From positions 1 through 43,720 of the forward strand of contig JAGBZD010000011.1 of the NCBI GenBank assembly GCA_017628395.1: a stretch of 43,720 bases of DNA, read 5' to 3'. The translations under genes and the position numbers were made by a program. Source of the DNA: Paludibacteraceae bacterium. GTDB lineage: Bacteria > Bacteroidota > Bacteroidia > Bacteroidales > Paludibacteraceae. Numbering within the stretch: the stretch's first letter is position 1; the number at the start of each line of letters is the position of its first letter. Below, one piece after another: positions 29,818 through 36,749 of the stretch. Below the pieces are notes generated by a model. That model saw only the letters and a program-made list of their open reading frames with translations. It was not told where the DNA came from and did no database searches.

Positions 29818-31473
29818 ATGAAGCACCTTCTTTTAGGCGATGAAGCCATAGCGCAGGGCGCTATTGATGCAGGACTGAGTGGCGTATATGCCTATCCAGG
29901 CACGCCATCTACTGAGATTACAGAGTATATACAATTGAGCGAAAAGCGCAGAGCACTTTCCGCTGGTTTAGAGGTGAAAGGCAAGATTTTTTGCCAATGG
30001 GCTACCAACGAGAAGACCGCTATGGAGGGGGCTTTGGGTATGTCCTATATGGGCAAGCGCGCGCTCGTTTGCATGAAGCATGTGGGAATGAATGTCTGCG
30101 CCGATGCATTTATGAATGCCGCTATCACGGGCGTGAATGGCGGATTAGTGGTGGTCGCCGCCGATGACCCATCCATGCACTCCTCGCAAAACGAACAAGA
30201 CTCGCGCTTCTATGCTAAGTTCGCCATGATTCCTTGCCTTGAGCCAAGCAACCAGCAGGAGGCATACGACATGATGCATTATGCGTTCGACCTCTCGGAG
30301 TCGTTGCGTACACCTATCCTGTTTCGCGTGACTACACGCATGGCGCACTCGCGCGCCGTAGTGGAAACGATAGATACCCCTCGTGAGCAAAATGCGCTGT
30401 CCGTGCCTGAGAATACCAATCACTTTATTCTTCTACCTGCATTCGCGCGTAAGAACTACGCCGAACTAGTAGAAGCGCAAGCCGACTTCGTGCAAACCAG
30501 CGAGGAGTCGCAATACAACACCTATACCAAAGGTACACAACCAACCAAGGCGATTGTGACCACAGGTATTGCGTATAACTACCTGATGGAGTGTTTAGAG
30601 AACGGCGCAGAAAGTGCCTACAGTTTAGCGTTTAGAGAGGCGAGTATTTTGAAGGTAACTCAATACCCATTGCCAAAAGCATTGATTGACCAGATGGTAG
30701 CCGATGGCGCAGAGGAGATTCTTGTCATGGAAGAGGGACAACCCGTAGTGGAAGAACTGCTGCGCGGTATGGTACCATCAACCGTATCCGTGAAAGGTCG
30801 TCTGACGGGCGACCTCCCTCGCATGGGCGAACTGACCCCCGACTGCGTAGCGCAAGCGTTAGTGGGTGACCAGATGCCGGTTCACGGATGCCAGATTCCT
30901 GAAATCGTTGTCGGTCGTCCACCCGCACTCTGTCAAGGTTGTGGTCACCGCGATATGTACGCGGCACTTAACGAAGTGGCAGCAGAGCATGAGGGAGCGA
31001 AAATCTTCGGCGATATAGGTTGCTACACACTGGGGGCATTGTCGCCATTCCATGCTATCCACGCGTGTGTAGAGATGGGCGCGAGTATCACGATGGCAAA
31101 AGGGGCTGCTGATGCAGGGCAGTTCCCATCGTTTGCAGTGATTGGCGATTCTACTTTCACTCACTCGGGTATGACTGGACTATTGGACTGTGTGAATAGC
31201 AAAGCAAATGTAGTGGTGCTTATCTCCGACAACCTCACCACAGGTATGACTGGTGGACAAGACTCGGCGGGTACGGGTCGCTTGGAGGCAATCTGCCTTG
31301 GTTTGGGTGTAGAGCCTGAGCATGTGCGCGTGGTAGTGCCATTGCCAAAGCATATGGAGGAGATCAAACAAGTGCTTCGCGAGGAGGTAGCATACAACGG
31401 TACTTCTGTTGTCATCGCTCGCCGCGAGTGCATCCAAACACTCAAACGCCACCTCAAGCAAAACAAAAAATGA
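29818..31473 (+). CDS. iorA: Indolepyruvate:ferredoxin oxidoreductase alpha subunit, lacking C-terminal ferredoxin domain
   Basis: This 551-residue TPP enzyme interconverts aryl pyruvates (indolepyruvate, phenylpyruvate) and aryl-acetyl-CoA with ferredoxin. The N-terminal pyrimidine-binding domain has YAYPGTPSTEITEYI. The C-terminal TPP domain has CQGCGHRDM near residue 371, GDIGCYTLGA near 398 and GDSTFTHSGMTGLLDCVNSK near 442. Classical IorA of about 600-650 residues ends in a two-[4Fe-4S] ferredoxin domain. Here the protein stops at CIQTLKRHLKQNKK with no cysteine cluster. A separate ferredoxin must take the electrons, or the alpha subunit belongs to a short subfamily. The beta subunit follows after two hairpin repeats. 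Confidence 0.9.
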   Translation: MKHLLLGDEAIAQGAIDAGLSGVYAYPGTPSTEITEYIQLSEKRRALSAGLEVKGKIFCQWATNEKTAMEGALGMSYMGKRALVCMKHVGMNVCADAFMNAAITGVNGGLVVVAADDPSMHSSQNEQDSRFYAKFAMIPCLEPSNQQEAYDMMHYAFDLSESLRTPILFRVTTRMAHSRAVVETIDTPREQNALSVPENTNHFILLPAFARKNYAELVEAQADFVQTSEESQYNTYTKGTQPTKAIVTTGIAYNYLMECLENGAESAYSLAFREASILKVTQYPLPKALIDQMVADGAEEILVMEEGQPVVEELLRGMVPSTVSVKGRLTGDLPRMGELTPDCVAQALVGDQMPVHGCQIPEIVVGRPPALCQGCGHRDMYAALNEVAAEHEGAKIFGDIGCYTLGALSPFHAIHACVEMGASITMAKGAADAGQFPSFAVIGDSTFTHSGMTGLLDCVNSKANVVVLISDNLTTGMTGGQDSAGTGRLEAICLGLGVEPEHVRVVVPLPKHMEEIKQVLREEVAYNGTSVVIARRECIQTLKRHLKQNKK

Positions 31474-31478
31474 TTAAT

Positions 31479-31553
31479 CTCCCACGGATTACACGGATGT
31501 ACACGGATACACCTAACATCAGTGCAAATCAGTGTTATCAGTGGGAAATAAAA
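31479..31553 (+). repeat. CACGGAT hairpin repeat, unit 1
   Basis: CTCCCACGGATTACACGGAT at the start can pair imperfectly with ATCAGTGTTATCAGTGGGA at the end around a variable centre. It begins 5 nt after the iorA stop. Confidence 0.87.
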
Positions 31554-31556
31554 TAA

Positions 31557-31631
31557 CTCCCACGGATTACACGGAGCAACACGGATACACCTAACATCAG
31601 TGCAAATCAGTGCAATCAGTGGGAAATAAAA
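31557..31631 (+). repeat. CACGGAT hairpin repeat, unit 2
   Basis: Direct tandem neighbour of unit 1 with a near-identical centre (ACACCTAACATCAGTGCAAA). It ends AGTGGGAAATAAA 10 nt before the iorB start. Confidence 0.87.
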
Positions 31632-31641
31632 AACACATACG

Positions 31642-32217
31642 ATGAAACGCGATATTATTTTAGCAGGCGTAGGTGGACAAGGTATCCTCTCTATTGCCAC
31701 TGTCATAGGTGATGCAGCCCTCAACGAGGGACTTTATCTCAAGCAAGCCGAAGTACACGGTATGAGCCAACGAGGCGGCGATGTGCAATCCAACCTCCGT
31801 TTGTCTTCTGCCCCCATTTACTCGGATCTTATCCCCAAGGGTGGGGCAGATATTATTATCTCACTCGAACCAATGGAGGCGCTCCGTTATCTGCCTTATT
31901 TGAAAGAAGATGGCTGGATTGTCACCAGCAGCAAACCCTTTGTGAATATCCCTAATTATCCTGATATAGAGGAGGTAATCAAGCATGTTGAGGCTATTCC
32001 TCATCATGTGCTATTGGATGTGGAGACATTGGCAAAAGAAGCAGGCGCACCACTGCAAGCAGCCAACATGGTGCTGCTTGGAGCTGCTATTCCAATGTTA
32101 GGCATTGACCATGACAAGATTGTAGAGGGCGTGAAGCGCATCTTTGCTCGCAAAGGCGAAGCCATTGTCGCTGCCAACCTCGCCGCCATTGAAGCAGGCT
32201 ACAACCATTCCCACTAA
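31642..32217 (+). CDS. iorB: Indolepyruvate oxidoreductase beta subunit
   Basis: This 191-residue protein is the gamma-domain-like partner of IorA. The N-terminus DIILAGVGGQGILSIATVIG is the diagnostic glycine-rich motif, and HGMSQRGGDVQSNLRLS follows. Length and order are normal for iorB. It is separated from iorA by two hairpin repeats over 168 bp, rather than the tight junction usual in other genomes. It should be co-transcribed from the promoter at 29727. Confidence 0.92.
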   Translation: MKRDIILAGVGGQGILSIATVIGDAALNEGLYLKQAEVHGMSQRGGDVQSNLRLSSAPIYSDLIPKGGADIIISLEPMEALRYLPYLKEDGWIVTSSKPFVNIPNYPDIEEVIKHVEAIPHHVLLDVETLAKEAGAPLQAANMVLLGAAIPMLGIDHDKIVEGVKRIFARKGEAIVAANLAAIEAGYNHSH

Positions 32218-32242
32218 TTGTGTGGATTTTGAAGATAAATAC

Positions 32243-32306
32243 CTCCCACAGAGTTCACGGATGTACACGGATACCCGATACATCAGTGCAATCAGTGGGA
32301 AATAAA
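32243..32306 (+). repeat. CACGGAT hairpin repeat, unit 3
   Basis: Shorter unit with CTCCCACAGAGTTCACGGAT and ATCAGTGCAATCAGTGGGA arms. Confidence 0.83.
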
Positions 32307-32309
32307 CCC

Positions 32310-32387
32310 CTCCCACGGATTACACGGATCAACACGGATACACCTAACATCAGTGTAAATCAGTGTTATCAGTGGGAAATAAAAAAA
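32310..32387 (+). repeat. CACGGAT hairpin repeat, unit 4
   Basis: CTCCCACGGATTACACGGAT start, ATCAGTGTTATCAGTGGGA end. The centre is shared with unit 1. Confidence 0.86.
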
Positions 32388-32390
32388 TAC

Positions 32391-32467
32391 CTCCCACGGA
32401 TTACACGGATGCCCACGGATTCCAAGATACCTCAGTGTAAATCAGTGTTATCAGTGGGAAATAAAAA
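32391..32467 (+). repeat. CACGGAT hairpin repeat, unit 5
   Basis: Same arms as unit 4. The centre differs (GCCCACGGATTCCAAGATAC). Confidence 0.85.
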
Positions 32468-32472
32468 AACAC

Positions 32473-32566
32473 CTCCCACAGATCTCACGGATGTACACGG
32501 ATACGCCGAATCCATTTGTTCTGATTAGTTCCAATCAGTGAAAATCAGTGAGATTAGTGGGAAATA
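32473..32566 (+). repeat. CACGGAT hairpin repeat, unit 6
   Basis: Longer, more diverged unit with CTCCCACAGATCTCACGGAT and ATCAGTGAGATTAGTGGGA arms. The arm changes are matched: GATCTCAC on the left corresponds to GTGAGATT on the right. It ends 11 nt before the aminotransferase start. Confidence 0.83.
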
Positions 32567-32576
32567 CAGAAAAATT

Positions 32577-33908
32577 ATGAGCTTTCCTTTGAACAAACAA
32601 CTCGTGGACCAAACATGTATTGATTTTGGTCTGCGCAACGCCAAAGAACTCGGTGCATCGTCTATTCGCCAACTCGTGGGCGTAGTCAAGGATATTGAAC
32701 GCGCGACAGGCGTGGAGTTTATCCATATGGAATTGGGCGAACCCGGACTACCTGCCGAGCAAATCGGTATAGCTGCCGAGCACAAGGCGCTCAAGGCGGG
32801 CATGGGCTCCAAATATCCCCTTATCACAGGTATCACCGAAGTCAAGCACTGGGGTAGCGAGTTTGTGCGTGCGTTCATGAACCTAGATATCCCTACCGAG
32901 TGCATCGTGCCTACGGTGGGCAGCATGCAAGCGGCATTTGCTATCAATATGCTGGTATCGCAATTGGACGAGAAGCGCGATACGATTCTCTTCCTCGACC
33001 CTTGCTTCCCTGTGCAGAAACAGCAATGCAAGGTGATTGGCGTGCGTGTGGACTCGTTTGATGTGGCAGATTTCCGTGGCGAAGCGTTAGCCGAAGAACT
33101 CGAACGCCATTTCAAGTCGGGTAGGATAGCAGCCATGCTGTTCTCTAACCCCAATAACCCTTCATGGATGTGCCTCACGGAGCGTGAATTGGAGATTATC
33201 GGTCGTTTGGCTTCGTTGTATAATGTGCTGGTAATTGAGGACTTGGCATACTTGAATATGGACTTCCGCGATGCCGAGCGTGGTACGCCTTACGAGCCGC
33301 CGTATCAACCTACAGTGGGGCGCTATACCAACAACTGCTTGCATATGATCTCTTGCTCCAAGATGTTCTCCTATGCAGGTCAGCGTGCGGCGATTATTGC
33401 TATCAACCCGTATCTGGCACACCGCCGATTTGCCACATTGGCAGAGCGTTATCAGAACGATGGCGAGTTCCTGCGCAACTTTATTTATAATGTCCTTTAT
33501 AGTTTGTCGTCGGGTGTGACGCATAGTGTGCAGTTTGCTATGGCGGCAATGTTTAAGGCGGCATGCCAAGGTAAGATTGACTTTGTCACCACCACTCGCG
33601 AATATGCGCGAAGGGCTAAGTTGGTTAAGGAAATCATGCTTCGCAATGGTTTCCATATCGTTTATGACGAAGATGCGGATGAACAGGAGGTGGGCGATGG
33701 ATTCTTCTTTACCTTTGGCTACAAGGACTGGACGGGTGAGAAGATGGTGAATAAACTGATTTATTATGGTATATCGGCTATCTCACTCGCCAGCACAGGT
33801 GCCAAGCGCGAAGGTATGCGTGGTTGCGTGTCGTGTATCCGTGAGGAGCAATACGAACTCCTCGACCAACGCCTCGCGCTTTTCAATCGCGACTTCCACG
33901 ATAAATAA
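32577..33908 (+). CDS. PLP-dependent class I/II aminotransferase
   Basis: This 443-residue fold-type I aminotransferase has a substrate-side motif VEFIHMELGEPGLP, the PLP-pocket motifs SNPNNPSWMCLTERE and VIEDLAYLNMDFR (Asp), and the Schiff-base lysine in SCSKMFSYAGQRAA. It is co-directional with iorAB and separated only by hairpin repeats. A role in making or using aromatic 2-oxoacids (indole-, phenyl- or hydroxyphenylpyruvate) is the natural reading, but substrate specificity is inferred from context. The ATG at 32577 is used; an upstream GTG frame lies in repeat unit 6. The converging TonB receptor gene ends 7 bp downstream. Confidence 0.87.
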   Translation: MSFPLNKQLVDQTCIDFGLRNAKELGASSIRQLVGVVKDIERATGVEFIHMELGEPGLPAEQIGIAAEHKALKAGMGSKYPLITGITEVKHWGSEFVRAFMNLDIPTECIVPTVGSMQAAFAINMLVSQLDEKRDTILFLDPCFPVQKQQCKVIGVRVDSFDVADFRGEALAEELERHFKSGRIAAMLFSNPNNPSWMCLTERELEIIGRLASLYNVLVIEDLAYLNMDFRDAERGTPYEPPYQPTVGRYTNNCLHMISCSKMFSYAGQRAAIIAINPYLAHRRFATLAERYQNDGEFLRNFIYNVLYSLSSGVTHSVQFAMAAMFKAACQGKIDFVTTTREYARRAKLVKEIMLRNGFHIVYDEDADEQEVGDGFFFTFGYKDWTGEKMVNKLIYYGISAISLASTGAKREGMRGCVSCIREEQYELLDQRLALFNRDFHDK

Positions 33909-33914
33909 ATCAAA

Positions 33915-36431
33915 CTACTTGAGCATCACATCAAATTTCAGATTGATCATTCTGCCCGTCAGGTAGTTTGGACTTGCCCATTGCATGCCATTGGCGGCTG
34001 TCACCCAATAGTAACTATTCACATTCTTCCATCCAATGAGGTTGAAAATATCCAGTTGTATGCTCCAACTATCCACATGTTTCGACTTCTTCATCCATTT
34101 GTCGGTAGCCGCACTAAAAGTACGCGTTGCACCAATATCAATGCGGCGGTAGTCGCTCATATGACCTAAATAGCGCATGTCCTCTCTGCGTGGATAGCCG
34201 AACGGAAGACCCTCGCTCCAAATAAACTTGAGGTGAATCTTGTATTGTGGGAAGCGTGGTACATAGTCTTGAAAATACATAGTTAGGTTGTAGCGTTGCT
34301 CTTGTGGGGTGGGAATCCAATCGGTGTTGTGTAGCGTGGTTGGGTGTTGTGTGGCGTTGTCCACAAATCGCATACGGCTGCGCATGGTGGAGAAACTAAT
34401 CCACGAGTCAGCACCTGGCACCAGTTCGCCCATGAGTTTCAAATCCAGTCCGATGGTGTAGCCCTCGCTGTCATTGATACCCGAGTAGCGCACGCGCACA
34501 TTGTCCACTGTGTAACTCTCCATGCGGTCGATGAGTTTGCCATATGCTTCGGCAGTGAACTTGAATGGGCGTCCCCAAGCACGGAAATAGTAGTCGGTAC
34601 CCAATACCAGTTGCCACGAGCGTTGTGCGCGCAAACGGTCGTTGAGGTGAATACGATTCACGCCTCCTTCATCTGCTATCACTTGTCTGAGTTCCTTATA
34701 GAACGGTGCTTGATAGTATAGTCCAGTAGCCACGCGGAAAGTGAAGTCGCGTTTCCAGCCAGGCATCCACACAACGCTCACGCGTGGCGAAGGCAATACC
34801 TCATTGGTATAGCTCCACCAGTTGAGGCGCATGCCCGCCGTCAGCAATACATCGCCTTGTGCGGTTGTCCAACGATAGGTGTCTTGTGCGTATGCCTGAA
34901 CGCGACCGTTAATCATATGCGATGTACCCTTCAGCGCGTAGTAGAGCGCCATCTCTTGGCTCAGGTTAGGCAGACTATAGCCCATCGAATCACGCCATTC
35001 CCATTCGTTGATGCGGTCGTTGATCATTTCCACTTGTCCGCTCACGCCCCATTGTAGGGTGTTCTCGCCTTTTTTCCATTCGCCCTTATGCGCCAGCGTC
35101 AGCATGCCAGCTTGCAGGGTGTTGCGTGCGTGTTCGTGGAACTTGCCCGTACCTAACACACTACCATTGGGTACATTGCCATTGATGGTTTCGCCGTTGG
35201 GGGTGTTAGACGAACTGCCGTCAGCAGGTTTCTCGCTCAGCACATATTCGCTGCTGATGTCAAAAGTCTCTTGTTCGTGGGTATAGAAACCGCTCAGGTC
35301 GAAACCCAAACGGATGTTTTTGCGGAGTTGATGGGTCGCACTCAGTGCCACAAAAGCGGTGCGGAACATGTCTTTCTCTTGTCCCTCGTACCAAATGGTT
35401 TTGTTCAGTGCTTGCTGCATCGTACCAAAACTGCTACTTACCGAGTCTGGCACAAACTCGTAGCTGTTTTGCGAGAAGTTACCCAGCAGCGTTATCTCCC
35501 ATGCCTTTCGCCTTCTCACCTCATCGCCTAAATTCCAAGTCATCTGTGTCTGATAGTCGATGAAGTTGGGTTTGTAGTTGCCCGCTGTTTCGAGTGCGCC
35601 CAGCAGATAGCGCGAAGTCTTGTATCGGATGCTATGCATTTGGCTTTGTGTGCCATTGCCCCAACCGATATAAGCACTTGCACCCAGCAAACTCATGTTG
35701 AGGCGCGATTCCAATCGGGTAGGGCGCTTGTAGCGGATATCCAGTACGGACGACATCTTGTCGCCATACTTAGCGTCGAAGCCGCCTGCGGAGAAATCCA
35801 CATTCTCCACCATGTCGGTATTCACGAAACTCAGTCCCTCCTGTTGTCCGCTGCGAATGAGTAGTGGGCGGTGTACCTCTATGCCATTGACATACACCGA
35901 GTTCTCATCAAAACTACCACCGCGCACATTGTACTGGCTACTCATCTCATTATTTTGTCTTACGCCCGCAAAAGTGATGAGCAGGTTCTCAATACCGCCA
36001 CCCGTAGCGTCAGGCATCAGTCGTGCGGCACCAATGTCCACACGGTCCATGGTGTTGGTCTGCCGCTGAATGGCGCGCACGGTGATTTCGCCCAATAGTT
36101 CTTCGTTGGTGGGGAGAATGACATTTATGCCAATCACTTCTCGCTCGGTATATACTTGTTGGCGAATTGTTTCGTAGCCAATCATCGAATATACGAGTGT
36201 AAGTGTATCTTGTAAATCTACAAACAACTCATAGTAGCCGTTTTGATTAGTCGTTGTGCCAATTGTAGTGTTTTCTTCGATATATACATTGGCTAATTCT
36301 ATACTGCGATTGTCAGAATCCAGTACATAGCCAAAGACTCGTACTTCTTTTCCATACAAGTTACTGGTCAGCAATAGACATGCCAACACGCCCCATAGGC
36401 GTTTTATAATATGTTGTAGGGTATTTTGCAT
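33915..36431 (-). CDS. TonB-dependent receptor with carboxypeptidase-regulatory-like domain
   Basis: This 838-residue outer-membrane protein has a signal peptide (LWGVLACLLLTSNLYG), a CarboxypepD_reg-like domain at about residues 25-110 (VFGYVLDSDNRSIELANVYI) and a plug domain (ARLMPDATGGGIENLLITFAGVR...QYNVRGGSFDENSVYVNGIE). A 22-strand-type barrel follows, ending NLKFDVMLK. It imports an unknown substrate with TonB energy; no SusD partner is adjacent, so it need not be a glycan receptor. ATG 36431 lies only about 11 nt after the promoter's -7 box. A decamer repeat is inserted in frame (34329-34360), and a low-complexity stretch SSNTPNGETINGNVPNGS lies near 35160-35220. Confidence 0.9.
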   Translation of the reverse strand: MQNTLQHIIKRLWGVLACLLLTSNLYGKEVRVFGYVLDSDNRSIELANVYIEENTTIGTTTNQNGYYELFVDLQDTLTLVYSMIGYETIRQQVYTEREVIGINVILPTNEELLGEITVRAIQRQTNTMDRVDIGAARLMPDATGGGIENLLITFAGVRQNNEMSSQYNVRGGSFDENSVYVNGIEVHRPLLIRSGQQEGLSFVNTDMVENVDFSAGGFDAKYGDKMSSVLDIRYKRPTRLESRLNMSLLGASAYIGWGNGTQSQMHSIRYKTSRYLLGALETAGNYKPNFIDYQTQMTWNLGDEVRRRKAWEITLLGNFSQNSYEFVPDSVSSSFGTMQQALNKTIWYEGQEKDMFRTAFVALSATHQLRKNIRLGFDLSGFYTHEQETFDISSEYVLSEKPADGSSSNTPNGETINGNVPNGSVLGTGKFHEHARNTLQAGMLTLAHKGEWKKGENTLQWGVSGQVEMINDRINEWEWRDSMGYSLPNLSQEMALYYALKGTSHMINGRVQAYAQDTYRWTTAQGDVLLTAGMRLNWWSYTNEVLPSPRVSVVWMPGWKRDFTFRVATGLYYQAPFYKELRQVIADEGGVNRIHLNDRLRAQRSWQLVLGTDYYFRAWGRPFKFTAEAYGKLIDRMESYTVDNVRVRYSGINDSEGYTIGLDLKLMGELVPGADSWISFSTMRSRMRFVDNATQHPTTLHNTDWIPTPQEQRYNLTMYFQDYVPRFPQYKIHLKFIWSEGLPFGYPRREDMRYLGHMSDYRRIDIGATRTFSAATDKWMKKSKHVDSWSIQLDIFNLIGWKNVNSYYWVTAANGMQWASPNYLTGRMINLKFDVMLK
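34329..34360. repeat. Decamer (GTGTAGNNTN) repeat inside the TonB receptor gene
   Basis: Units GTGTAGCGTG, GTTGGGTGTT and GTGTGGCGTT plus GT. On the coding strand it encodes DNATQHPTTLHNT, near residue 690-700 of the barrel, probably a loop. It is diverged. Confidence 0.72.
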
Positions 36432-36441
36432 AATCAACTCG

Positions 36442-36473
36442 CAAAGGTAGTGCTTTTTTTTGAAATATACAAA
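36442..36473 (-). promoter_or_regulatory. Promoter of the TonB receptor gene
   Basis: On the minus strand: -33 TTTG (36473-36470), 20-bp spacer TATATTTCAAAAAAAAGCAC, -7 TACCTTTG (36449-36442). The start codon at 36431 leaves a leader of only about 5 nt. Confidence 0.83.
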
Positions 36474-36532
36474 TTTTGCTTAAAAATATATCTATGATGT
36501 TGTCATTACGAATAGGTTTGATGAGCCGATTC

Positions 36533-36548
36533 GCGCGCCAGTGCGCGC
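36533..36548. other. GC hairpin between the TonB receptor and gyrA promoters
   Basis: GCGCGC-CAGT-GCGCGC in otherwise AT-rich DNA, with no T-run. Its function is unknown; it could block read-through between divergent units or bind a protein. Confidence 0.5.
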
Positions 36549-36664
36549 ATGTATAGTATTTATGGTAAAAGCCATATTGTGGCTTTATTTGCGATTTAAG
36601 ACATTTTATATTCAAATTCGATATTCCCTAAGAATAAAGAAAAATGCAAAAAAAAACGCAAAAA

Positions 36665-36696
36665 TTTGCATATGTCGAAAAATTGTAGTAATTTTG
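36665..36696 (+). promoter_or_regulatory. Promoter of gyrA
   Basis: -33 TTTG (36665-36668), 20-bp spacer CATATGTCGAAAAATTGTAG, -7 TAATTTTG (36689-36696). gyrA starts at 36750. Confidence 0.83.
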
Positions 36697-36749
36697 CAGC
36701 GTGGAAAAATGGGGACTAAAACTTTGAAACTTTTAAAACTTTTATATAG

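Noticed and set aside
31479-32566. Regularly spaced repeats that could be read as a CRISPR array
   Set aside because: Units are long imperfect hairpins separated by genes or a few bases. There are no unique spacers of constant length and no cas genes.
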